Assembly: GCA_947462335.1 (NCBI GenBank)
Contig: OX381707.1
Location: 86,859,606 to 86,923,605 of the forward strand
Direction: 5' to 3'
Source: Harmothoe impar
Lineage: Eukaryota; Annelida; Polychaeta; Phyllodocida; Polynoidae
DNA: 64,000 nt
The translations under genes were made by a program, and so were the position numbers. This document shows, piece after piece, positions 11,101-21,100 of this stretch. The first letter of the stretch is position 1, and each line of letters starts with the position of its first letter. Under the pieces are notes generated by a model. That model was not told the origin of the DNA. It did not search any database and worked only from the letters and a program-made list of their open reading frames with translations.

Positions 11101-12273
11101 CCGACGGTAGGGGTTTCTACTGGGAAGCGCGTCCCCAGTGTCAACCCGGTGTTGTACCGTATTGGTACGCCCTAGAGGATCTCCTGGTTGCGCAAAGGCG
11201 TCAGATAACTCCGACAGCTCATGTGCCACCATTTCGCTCTCTAGGGTTGTGAGGTGTGACTCACACAACAGGGACCTTAAATGTTTTGGTAGGTTGGATT
11301 TAGCTAGAGCCTCTTCGTGGGAAGAGTCTCCCGCCACCACACCTACTTCCACAAAGTCCGTAGTTAGTGAGTCTACCCCATATGCTTGCGTAGTGTTACC
11401 AATAGGCGTCCCCTTTCGTAGAGTGATTTCTCTACTACTCGAGTTACAAATCGGTATCACCCCCCAACGAGCGTTGGCCAGGTAAGTATGATAGCCAGCA
11501 AGACCTAACTCAGAGAGCTTTTGATCTTCCGGTTCAAACATTCCCGGCCGTTTGGCCTGCACTCCCACGCAGCTGACTAGGACATCTGATACATGTCCTG
11601 CTGCCAACTTTGTGTCTTGTGCCACTGACGCCACAGAAGAACCATTCCTTAAAACGCACTGTACAGATTGTTTATAAGGATGTTTAATCTGAAGTCGGCC
11701 TGTTGCGGTGTTCATTGTTACCCCGTAAAGAGCAGCAAAGTCCATCCCCAGTATGCCATCATCAGTGATGTCGGTGATGGTTGGACATATCCAGTATGTC
11801 TTGCCATCGACCAACATAGGTTTTACAGTTCTGCCATAAGTCTGCATACTATCTCCCGTAGCAGTCCGAGCCTTTACTCCCAGTAGCGGAGCTTCGGGCT
11901 GGTTGCAAAGACGGGCCATGAATTTCCGATCGACCAAGGTGTGTGATGCACCCGTGTCGACCAAAAATTCACCACGCGTCCCAGAAATAACCAGACTCAG
12001 GTACCAACGCTGTCCCCGCAAAGGGACACACTCAGAGGTCAGCATCGGGCTTCCCCCTCCATCCATAGCAACCCCTTTTGTCAGGAGATAATCCCAACAT
12101 GGGTCGCTCGGGGAGTCTTGAATCACACTGCTCTGGGCAATTGATTCTAACCAAGACTCCTCTAAGCCAGCGACTACAGAATCCTCCGGATTCCGTTCGT
12201 CCTTGCCAGCCCCGCCTTGCCAGATGCTTACAGGTTGTACAGACCCTTCTGCCTCTGCGCGGCCTTGGTTCAT
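8146..12273 (-). CDS. pol: pol polyprotein of Ty3/gypsy element (PR-RT-RNaseH-IN)
   Basis: 1375 residues, uninterrupted. Aspartic protease DTGAS at 106-110. Reverse transcriptase about 430-600, with DLQSGYW (474-480) and MPFGLCNAP. Its catalytic motif is YLED at 536-539 (GAA codon at 10660-10662), where the family has YxDD, so polymerase activity is doubtful. RNase H starts about 678 (DTDAS). The integrase zinc motif uses H922/H927 and C957/C960; the catalytic triad is D989, D1049, E1085. The C terminus holds two AT-hook cores (RRGRPRK near 1303-1309 and KRGRPRK near 1322-1328). The frame is -1 relative to gag and stays open upstream of the first Met across the gag stop, so expression by -1 frameshifting is plausible. 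Domain order PR-RT-RH-IN places it in Ty3/gypsy. Confidence 0.95.
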   Translation of the reverse strand: MNQGRAEAEGSVQPVSIWQGGAGKDERNPEDSVVAGLEESWLESIAQSSVIQDSPSDPCWDYLLTKGVAMDGGGSPMLTSECVPLRGQRWYLSLVISGTRGEFLVDTGASHTLVDRKFMARLCNQPEAPLLGVKARTATGDSMQTYGRTVKPMLVDGKTYWICPTITDITDDGILGMDFAALYGVTMNTATGRLQIKHPYKQSVQCVLRNGSSVASVAQDTKLAAGHVSDVLVSCVGVQAKRPGMFEPEDQKLSELGLAGYHTYLANARWGVIPICNSSSREITLRKGTPIGNTTQAYGVDSLTTDFVEVGVVAGDSSHEEALAKSNLPKHLRSLLCESHLTTLESEMVAHELSELSDAFAQPGDPLGRTNTVQHRVDTGDALPSRNPYRRLPMAKKSAMEAEVEKMLDEDVIQPSESPWSSPVVMVTKKDGSCRFCIDYRKLNGLTRKNAYPLPRIDECVESLGGAKWFCTLDLQSGYWQIGMDPRDREKTAFSTHMGLFEFNIMPFGLCNAPATFEAMMETMLRGLLWKKCLVYLEDIIVFGATLQNLQAVLKRILSYGLKSKPSKCKLFRKSVEYLGRIVSEHGIMADPHKIEVVQNWPRPMDTKKIRSFIGFCSYYRDFIPGFSRVAAPLQELMIGEKKAKAKIVWSPAAEQSFSELKRLFLETPVLHYPAPVGKFILDTDASNTSIGAALSQIQDGREVPLAFSSNSLSKTQRNYCTTKRELLAVVVYTKKYRHFLYGGNYLVRTDHSSLQWLLNFKDAEGMMGRWLNHLSEFGMTNEHIIHRSGVDHVNADSLSRYPIRNCHRVDCRDCGSHNAVIASVGAKVPNWTLNHLKDEQLADPAISRVYSLKLLGLSKPVRPALSLECKEVRQLLAQWDNLFIRNSVLCRLRVQPGRKRTAQSVVPLSLRLQLLNYCHGHRTSAHFGRQRTEAKIKSRYYWPGMTLDIRRWVKQCPQCCLSKPGPGIGKLPLSQELFGVRFARIAVDIISGFNTTPRGNTCMMVVQDYYTKYVQVYPLVNHTAVTCAEALFENWILTWGGPLMLHSDQGSEFESRLWAELCSKIHICKTHTNSYRPQSDGMVERFNRTLIQCLKTMVNEHRDDWDEHARYISHAYNATEHASTGCTPNMLVMGEDIVMPSDMVYGVQGHQLEQPCTVMFVESLRQSLRESYGVVRDNLERSASLQKVGYDTGLKLCQFKVGDKVARFSTPNSKVKTLYSWDGPHTVTMVVSETTVVIRLQKGTLTKSHVARLRPWYGVPYIDDSEDSLGAGRVPAPTDPELPKIPKAGPTVIPSVPTVARRRGRPRKLPIEPQSCVTKPKRGRPRKKGSAVRKGLTLDTGKQSKVIPPVSSLLDIPVQGLRRSTRVRERDKIV

Positions 12274-12356
12274 GGAAGAGTTAACACCGTCTACTAATCC
12301 CTTACAGGCATGGCTAACTGTGGGGGCACCATCCTTGCCAAGAGGATGGGCCCCAT

Positions 12357-14492
12357 TCAGTTTTCCGTCTCCTTTTCGGTTTTAGCAGCGACGGGTGCAG
12401 GGGCTTTGCATTCGCTAGCCCAATGACCCATCTTCTGACAGCGTCTACATGGCTGAGGTTTCGTGTCCTTTTTCTTCTTTTTCCTTCTCTTTCCAGATCC
12501 AGAATCAGAAGTGGACGCAGAGCTCTTTTCCAAGTGCTTCCGCAACAAACCCTCAATCATCTTTTCCATGTCCCTGTCAGGCATTACTGCGGGCTGTTTT
12601 TTCTTTGATGGTTTTGTGGCGGCCTCTACCACCTGAGCTCCTTTCGGGGCTACAGATGGAGTTGCCGACACTCCTCCACTAGGAAAAACAGCCTGTTTGG
12701 TGTCATACACATCTGCATGGTCAAAAAGGTCAGCCAGAGACAAGTCCGGCTGCCATTTCTCCCGCAGATATGCCTGGAGATTGGTGTCCCTGACTCCATT
12801 GACAAACCTGGAGGTTAACTCCTGGATGACAGTGGGGGTGTCAGGTCTACATCCCTGATAACACTCGGATATCAGTTCCTGTAGAGCAAATCCGTAGGAT
12901 CTCAGATGCTCGTCCTTGCGTTGGACACGTTTGAGCAATTGAGTCCTTGGGTCATGCTCACCAATCTTCCCAATCGCCCATTCAGCCGTTTCTTCAAGTG
13001 AGCTCAATGTCTTGATCTTCACTCTCTCGAATGCCAAAAGGGCTGGTTCACCTGGCCCGTTGCAGAGTGCCTGCTTCAGAGCAACCAGCGCTTACTGATT
13101 GTTCCAGCGATTGCTCTCCACAATAGCCTTGAACCGAACTTTGTACTTTCTCCAGGGTGGCGACCCTGTGAAAGGCGGAATCTCGATGGCCTTTTGACGG
13201 GCTGCATCTGGATGTTTGGTGTCCCCAAAGTTGAAAGGAGCATATCGTTCATCCAGTTCATCGATGTCCCGCGGGACGATATCTGTCCCCAGCTTCTCAA
13301 TCGCCGGGTTCCTGTCGTACTTAGCCCGCTGGACAGGAGTTAAGCCCTGTCTAGCTCTGGGCTTCGGTGCTGGAACCGAGACCATGGTCTGCTGCTGGTT
13401 CAACATCGTTGAACCAGTAGATGGGTGGGTGTACCCTGGAGGTGTTGCCGTGCCTCCAAAGGCGCCACCACAGACCGGAGTCTGTAGATAGCTAGCCCCC
13501 ATCTGAGGTGTCATACCCGTTACCGTGGTGTGTACTAGCGGCGGGACACTTGAAGGTGTCACTGTCGTGTACACATTGGGTACGGGTATGACTGGAGGTA
13601 CCACCGTGGTAGGTGGTGGTACCTGCTCTGACTTCGTCTTCAGGTCCTGATTGACTTGCCTTAAGCTTGCGAGGTCTTGCCTGGCTAAGTGGAGCTGCGC
13701 GCTCAAATCCTTTCCCAAGGTATTTAAGCTTGCAACCTCACATTCGCCAGACACCCTCTGGTGCAAAAGTTTGTCAACCTCCACCTTATGTGAAGCTATC
13801 TCGCTTTGGAGTTCCAGCAGGAACCTTTTCTTCTCATCAACCTCCTTTAGGAATATTTTCCTAGTTTGGTTGATAGAAGCAAGTTCCCTCCGGGCTTCCG
13901 CGAGCTGGTGCAACTCAGCTTTCCTGGTGTTGATACGCATGTCAGCCAATAGGTCCCCATCCAGTGGTAAACTGGAAGGCTCATCTACTGCTGGCAGGTT
14001 CACTTTACCAGGAGCTTTTGATGCCACCCCAGTCTTCTTTGATAGTTCTCCACTCCCCACACCTGCGGGTGTAGGAGTGGCACCATCAGTGAAGACCGAA
14101 GTGTCTGGATCCAATGAAGGATCCGCTACCGTAGGTGTGGAACCGACGGGAGCAGGGCCGAGAGTTTTAGCCTCTCTACCCGATATTTTCTGACCCTCAG
14201 GACAGAAAAGATTCGTGGAAAGGGAGTCCAACGATCTCCTGGGGCTGATGTCAAAGGGTCCTGGGACAGGGGATTGCTCTCCGTCCTCACCTCTGGCAAA
14301 AGCCTCCACAATAGGATCACCTATTGCTTCTTGGGAGAGGTCGTCACCGGGCACCTCCAAGGCTGCCCGGCTCTCCCCCCTATTTGTTTTGCCTGTGAAG
14401 AAGCGTACATTTTGTACGGCTTCCTCACGTTCCTCAGCAGGGGTTTTAGTCCTGCCGCTGAACGAGCTGACAAAATCGTATAGGTAGTCCAT
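12357..14492 (-). pseudogene. gag: gag, interrupted by one in-frame stop
   Basis: One reading frame from ATG at 14492 to TGA at 12357 with a single TAA at 13092-13094 after 466 codons. The frame is identical on both sides, and gag-like sequence continues directly after the stop, so these are two halves of one protein rather than two genes. The N-terminal half has a long helical segment (about residues 190-290), then a Pro-rich linker. The part across the stop looks like a retrotransposon capsid region (Trp-rich, WRKYKVRF). The C-terminal part ends with a zinc knuckle C-x2-C-x4-H-x4-C (CRRCQKMGHWASEC), typical of nucleocapsid RNA binding, near 12411-12455. Readthrough is possible, but a nonsense mutation is simpler. 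The start codon lies about 60 nt after the primer-binding site. Confidence 0.85.
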
Positions 14493-14540
14493 ATACCGTA
14501 AGTCTATTTAATACCTTATCAAGTTTGGTTCGATCAAGTG

Positions 14541-14552
14541 GTCACGGCACCA
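14541..14552 (-). other. Primer-binding site matching tRNA-His
   Basis: Minus strand TGGTGCCGTGAC, one base after the LTR end. It is complementary to the 3' end of tRNA-His including CCA (…GTCACGGCACCA, from memory of animal tRNA-His). Twelve bases pair, then the match ends. Confidence 0.7.
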
Positions 14553-14553
14553 A

Positions 14554-14641
14554 TGTAGTTGGTCTCTTACTACGTATGTAACACTTGAGTACAAAAACCA
14601 GACAAGGTAAATTAGACTGTAATATACGGCGATTTTATTAT
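14554..14641 (-). repeat. Truncated 5' LTR
   Basis: The first 87-88 bp (plus orientation) of the LTR, adjacent to the primer-binding site, are broken within the TTTATTAT segment and joined to a second copy of the left host flank. Sequence variants agree with the left LTR rather than the right one at one of the diagnostic positions. Confidence 0.9.
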
Positions 14642-14974
14642 GATTTATAGGCAATAAAATCTTATAACAGAGTGGACTGGGAATTGATGTAGTGATAGAG
14701 GGTATAAGATGTACTGCCTTGCTAAGAAGGGAGGATAATGTGGATTAATACTTTACAGAAAAATTGGAAAGAAGGAAAAACATAGCGCATATATAATAGA
14801 TTTAGTCTGGTGAGATAATTAAAGTGATTTTAGCACTAACTACTTTCGGTATACAATATAAAATAAAACCAATAATCAGCTGAATCTGTCAGTGTGGAAA
14901 AAGATGATAAATGTTATCTAGCTGACTGACATGCACAGTAGTGACTCATTTAAACGCACTGACCCTCATAACTG
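14641..14974. repeat. Second copy of the left host flank (3232-3581)
   Basis: Nearly identical to 3232-3581, including the ACTG before the LTR. The two copies differ at one base (gttgatt versus gtggatt) and by a short replaced segment (about 3498-3537 versus 14907-14930), which looks like allelic variation. Confidence 0.92.
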
Positions 14975-15514
14975 TGTAGTTGGTCTCTTACTACGTATGT
15001 AACACTTGAGTACAAAAACCAGACAAGGTAAATAAGACTGTAATATACGGCGACTTTATTATAGGAAACTCTTGGTGTATTATAGTACCAGGTATAACCA
15101 TCAGCTATACAAGAACAGTAACAGATATATAATACAGTAGGCAACCCTATAGCATAGAGTTAAGCCCGTGAGCACAGGGTGGTCATGTCACGACAGTCCC
15201 AAACCTGACTGACTTCCAATGGGGAAGTAGCCGTCTTATATACAGCGCTGCGTAGCCACGTGACCGTACTAGCAGCGCCACCTGTTAGGTTTAGTTATGT
15301 AAAATGATTATGTAACAACTACCGACGGTAACCGAAGGTGGTACCGGTACACTACCGTATAGATAACCGAACTAGAGGAGTCGGTGTATGTAACGAACCG
15401 ACGACACTAGTTATATGAATAAAACAGTTATTAAACACAATAGAACCGTGTTACATCTTATAACATACAATAGATATACAACGATAACGTTAGACTTATA
15501 GTCAACCCGTTACA
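14975..15514 (-). repeat. Complete LTR (outer right copy)
   Basis: 540 bp, flanked on both sides by ACTG (14971-14974 and 15515-15518), the form of a solo LTR with its target duplication. On the minus strand, TATATAAG at about 15235-15242 and AATAAA at about 15055-15060. Confidence 0.93.
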
Positions 15515-15518
15515 ACTG

Positions 15519-18182
15519 TAATGACCCCTGTAACCCTTTGAGGGTGACATGATGCATTCATGCATCTAGGCATGGTGCATTCATGCATTATGCCGCATTG
15601 AACAATTATGTGGTCTGTATGAACCCAGGTGATAATTTATTTTCTGTGAGCTATCTGATGGTATCACTTGAGCTTTACATCAAGTTCTGTTTTGAGCATT
15701 GACTTTCATTTGGTGTAGTTTTCACATGTTTCACTGTTATAATCAGATTATTTGGAGGGGAAGGCAATTGGTGTGTACTATAGAGGGCACCATAATGAAC
15801 ATGTCCAGCATAATAGAATGTTCGGCTCACTGAATAGTGTTGTAAGGTCCCAAACAAAAAAATAACCAATCCAATAAACCAAACATCAATAGTCTATAAG
15901 ATGGGGCCTGATACAGGGACATGAATGATGCACTTACAGATGTCTCAATGGCTGCAATCTACAAAATTGATGACCAACACAACAAGACGTCACTGTACCA
16001 TGTAATCAAACTTTATTGGGGACCAACACTGTACGTCCACAATGTGCCATCAGCCATGAGCTAATACACAGGACTTAAAGTAGCAATAAAATGTCTAAGG
16101 ACTGTAGACCTGTTTTTGACAGTTACAGAAAGATAAGTGACTAAAACAATTTCATAGCCAGTGTCATTACACATGCACTTATAAAATCTTTGAGTTAATT
16201 ACATATCTTTCTTGCCAATAGTAATTTTCTAAAGAATACAATACATTCAAATGGGTGCTAGGGTCCGAGTGCACAATATATGTATGCATGAATGATTGAT
16301 GCATGGATATGGTACATTTAACAGGATAGATACCGGAGACTACATTAGCTACAAATATTACGTTAGTTACCCACAGCCCGTTTGTAAAGACAATAGAAAA
16401 CTTATGCTAAACCAGTCTTTGCGAAAACAAGCAGGACAGTGGCAATGTCCTTCTAAAATGCCACCGGTCCAGCAGATTCACAGGTTTAGCAGGACAAAAT
16501 GTCCAGTCACATTTTGGGCTTTTCAGAACTAGAAGAATTCAGTTGGGCTTCTAAAGCTGAAATATTTATGTCTATATGCTGTGTAAAACTATATATCTAT
16601 CCTAATTTAGCCATAATTGATAACAAATAAAATGTATTCTTAATGGAAAAAAATCCTCTATACTTAGAATGCAGAAATCATCAAATATGTGGCTATCCGG
16701 TCCTCCAAAGATGTAGCCGGTCCTTCAACATTGAAAATTTGCAGGACCGAATGTCCTGTGGGATGATAAAGTTTTCGCAAAGACTGTTTCACATCTGCAC
16801 TGTCTTTAGGCCTATTACACACTCTGGTTGGACTGTCTCAACCTGAATTATGTCGTTTTCTATTCTCTAAACGGTGGATTCCATTAACATACAAGTAGTA
16901 CAGTTATAGTTGTAAGTGCATGTTATTATAAACAGTCATATGTTAACTATGCGCTTGGATTGCTCCTCAGTTCTTTGGCTTTACTCACATACCATACTGG
17001 TGGTCTTCCACAATACTGGAATCACAATGCCCTTAAATTGATCAAACTCTGCATAAATAATGATACCGTAAGCTCTGCATAACTAATGATACCGTAAATT
17101 CCCACGTATAACCCGCATCTCATTCATAACCCGCACCCCTAACCCTGGAGAATCCTATAACCAATTTCGGGATCTGAAGATTTCTACTTTGGTACTGTTC
17201 TATAGTAACAAAAACCCTTGTATAACCCGCACCATATATAGGCATGTTTGGTATCAAATGAAAGCTTAGTCTGGTTCCCGTACAACCCACAGGTAGTGTG
17301 TGGGAATTTACGGTACGCACATGTTTGATCTGGCTGTATATAAACGTTAAGTTATGTTATGCTGGAGTTATATATATAAGTAATGTAAGGAGATAACAGG
17401 CCTGTTGTCTTGGTAGTGCAAAGGACCAAAATTGTTAAATGTTATCTTGATAACTGTGACCATGAGATGGATAGACAGTGGGGCTCCAATAAAGTTAGGT
17501 TTATATCACTTGATATATTGTGTACATGTTACCACAGTGCTATATGCAAGCCATGTGAAACAAGACAAAATGGTCCCAAAGTGCTATAGATATATTGCCA
17601 AATGAAAATTTGCGTGGCCCAACCTAGTCTCTCCCTTTACAGACATCTGAAATGCCCGCTTGTTTCCTCATCAGACTAAAAACCTCTGAATAGTGAAATT
17701 AATCAAATCTAAGTATATTAGGCTCTGATAATGTGTGAGTCTGTTCATACATAAGTGTGGTTGGTATCAGTTTGGTTCTTTTCACTCATTCTGTCTTTTT
17801 TTCACCAACAGAGGCAGGGGTGGAGGAATTGGAGCAGAGCAAGAAAATCTTATCCCCCTCCTTCAAGGGAGCGGACCAAAAGAATTTAGGTCCCTATTGA
17901 GGAGGGACCAAAAGTTCACACATCTGCATTACTTAAGCAGGTCGCCTGCATTAAATGGAAATCTGGCTGGGAGGGAACGGAACATGAAACTCTATCGATC
18001 CTTCAACCTGTGGCTAAAAAATGACCACCCCCTGACATAACATTTTAAAGCACTATTATCCAAGTACTTTCTGTGTATAGTACATGTGAAACTAGACATC
18101 TGGACCTGATATTGAACATTGATATTACAGAACAGCTCATGCGGTTCTTAGATCAGTGCCGGCCAGTTTGAACACTTTACTT
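15519..18182. other. Intergenic, repeats only
   Basis: No gene supported. It contains tgcatcatg/gcattcatgcat motifs near 15550-15600 shared with other places in the window, an inverted repeat with arms around 16411-16428 and 16768-16786 (CAGTCTTTGCGAAAAC and its complement) that may bound a decayed MITE, and the MITE at 17090-17315. A 101-codon open frame at 17735-18040 shows no recognisable domain. Confidence 0.5.
17090..17315. mobile_element. MITE with CCGTAAATTCCCA termini
   Basis: Terminal inverted repeats CCGTAAATTCCCAC/GTGGGAATTTACGG flanked by TA on both sides, about 226 bp. This fits a non-autonomous Tc1/mariner-type element. The interior resembles 34470-34680, and the termini recur at 29391-29621. 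Confidence 0.7.
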
Positions 18183-21100
18183 CTACTTGCGTTTCTTAGC
18201 AGCCAGCCAAATATTATTCTTGGGTTTCCCGTCTTTCTTCAACTGAATCGGATCCTATAAAATGATGTTGCATCATGATCAGCAAGTGTGTTTTTCTCAG
18301 ATTATCGGGACAAGAGATGATATGTTTTAGTTATAGAAAAATTAAGCATTTCTATAAATACATATAGGCCAAATACATTTCTCAAAGTCAACAGTTTGGC
18401 TTTTAATTCATGGTCATAGTCAGTTATTTCTCTAGACAAAGGTATTATTCATCAAACTGATTTCCAGTGGAAACGGCATCATTTATCAATTGTCCTGTGA
18501 TTGTTGATTTGCCATAGATTCTACTTTTTACCTATGATGACCCACTTCTACATTATAATCTACTGTACACATTAAAAAATAACTTTTGACAGTGTGACTA
18601 TGTTTCCATTGTCAATTAAATCAACAATAAGATACAACTTCTCAAACAGTTTACCTCTGTCCTCTCACATGTGGCAATGGTTTGCTTCCTGAGAATGTGA
18701 ACCACAGCCGCCTTCATCTGGTAAGTGGCCATTCTCATCGCGATGCAGTTCCTGGGGCCAAAACCAAAGGGCTGCCACAGCATGGCATGCCTCTTAGCCT
18801 TCTCCTCCAAACTGAATCTGGGCGGGATAAAAAGTTCCAAGATGAGAATTGAAATGACAATTCACTTTTCAAAATAAAAATTAAAACAAATTTTTGTTTC
18901 AATTTTCAAAAAAGGATGTCGGGCCACTGGAGTAAGAAACTTCTATTCTGAGTACACATCAGACATAAAAATGATAATTGACAATGAATGTAACCGTGAA
19001 GACCATGATCTGCAATGTATATTTTTTTCATTAAACAAACTTCATCTATTACTGTTTTGTATCTAATAGCCTCCTTATGTGAAAGACAAAAATTACCAAT
19101 CATAATACTGGTTGGTAAGAAAATCTTTAGGAAACATAAATTTAGCTTTTATATTGTCACACTAAGCAAAAAAACAATCAAATACCAATAGTCAATCATG
19201 AGTTAACTTCTATTCGTAAGGTAAACATCCAAATTGTAAAAAAAAATTTCAATATTCATAGTCTGTGAGTGTGGCGGAGCTCCGTGCTGGCAGGCTGATG
19301 TGGGCTGAGTGACCGGTGAGAGCAGCTAGGTGAGGTAAGTCCAGCCCCTCAACTAGCGGCAGGGGCCTGACCAATCAGTGAATGGATCCACCAGGTGGGC
19401 CAAGTCCCCAGCCAGGTGTCCAATAGACTTGCAAAGTCCTTGTGCCAGTTCATATTTATAACCAAATAATGCGGGCATTATTTTACCCATAAAGTATTTA
19501 CCTATCTGGGTCAAATCTTTCTGGGTCGGTCCAAATGTCTGGGTCATTTTGAAGTGCATATAGAGGAATCTTGACGATGGTTCCCTTCTTGAAGGATACT
19601 CCACTTATATCTATATCCCGCTTAGTGACGCGAGCAACACTGCAACATGACACAGTTTATATATGCTACTTAGTTACCATGGTAACACTGCAACGTGACA
19701 CAGTTTATATATGCTACTTAGTTACCATGGTAACACTGCAACGTGACACAGTTTATATATGCTACTTAGTTACCATGGTAACACTGCAACATGACACAGT
19801 TTATATATGCTACTTAGTGACGCGACCAACACTGCAACGTGACACAGGTTATATATGCTACTTAGTTACCATGGTAACACTGCAACGTGACACAGTTTAT
19901 ATATGCTACTTAGTGACTTGAGTAACACTGGAACGCGACACATGTTATTTAAGGATGGCATAATGCATTAATGCATCATGTCCTCGGGTGTCATTATACA
20001 CAAATGCTTGACTACATAAGCACTATGATGATATTTTTAACATAACAATACAATTGCTTATCACTCTAAATCAATGATTCAATCCAAACGTTCGATTCCC
20101 CCTATGCCGGGAGGGTAAGATACAAACCTAGCTATTGGTGGGAACAAGCGCAGACTCTCCTGCATACATTGGTCCAAATAATGCATCTGCATCACATCCT
20201 CATAGCTTACACTTTCCTGGAAAAAAGAAGTTGGTTGATGTATACCAATTGAAAACGCTTTGAATTTGAACACCTATTGAGACCGATTTGCAATCTGCAC
20301 ACTGTCTACTTGTAAGCATTGCTCAAGCCTAGTCGACATGATTCTTGGTAATGTTGAGATTTACAAGACAATAACTGTATAGATACCCAGTCAACATTGC
20401 TTAGTGGGGCCTATATATGTGTTTTTACCTGGACAAACTGAATTTTGTTTTGGTCCATTTTTGTCCAGGGCTACCAGCGGGAACCCAGATGGATCAGCCC
20501 AGACTCAAAGTGCCCAGCCCTAGCCCAGATTTAGCATATACTGCTACAATGTACAATAAATGGTAATTTCTTGAGGGAAATCAGATGTCAGTATGTTTCG
20601 GAACATTTACAATGTATTTATTTAAAAAAAAATACACCTATGGGCCCCATGCAGGGCCCAATGCTGACTGGTTAGCAGCAAGTTCACCTTGTCTCCCAGG
20701 ATGCTGTCCATCTCCTCCATGACTTTGTGTTGACACTCAGGGTTGGTGGCGAGGCAGTACAGCAGCATAGCCAGTCCAAGCCGGTTATTTTCATATCCAG
20801 CGAAGATGGAGATGAAAGCACTGGCAGACACCTCCTTCTCAGTTAGACCTGAGGCCAACGACACAATTCATACTAGTGGTTATTGGAGGTACATTTTTAA
20901 TGGTGAAGAGAGATGTACAAGGCCAGTGCTGATACAAAACCAGAGACTAGACGCAACAGTAGGCAACAGTACTGAACATTTAGATATTTTCCCACTGTAC
21001 ATATTTTTGCAGGTTTACCGGATTTCAAAATCCCCCCCAAAAAATCCTATATAGCAATATAGCTCATTGCAAAATGTCAGAATTTAGATAAAACTGAAAT

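Larger units (their letters stand above)
3582..15514 (-). mobile_element. Ty3/gypsy LTR retrotransposon with accessory ORF
   Basis: Element read on the minus strand: LTR, primer-binding site, gag, pol (protease, RT, RNase H, integrase in Ty3/gypsy order), an extra ORF, polypurine tract, LTR. LTRs run TG...CA, are 540 bp and show only four differences by eye, implying recent insertion. ACTG flanks the outer LTRs (3578-3581 and 15515-15518), a plausible 4-bp target duplication. The right end is rearranged: the element's own 5' LTR is truncated at about 14641, followed by a copy of the left host flank and then an intact LTR. gag carries one in-frame stop and the RT motif carries D-to-E, so this copy is unlikely to move by itself. 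Confidence 0.93.

Noticed and set aside
17735..18040. 101-codon plus-strand ORF upstream of the P450 3' end
   Set aside because: No domain, no splice context, and a short internal hairpin; treated as chance.
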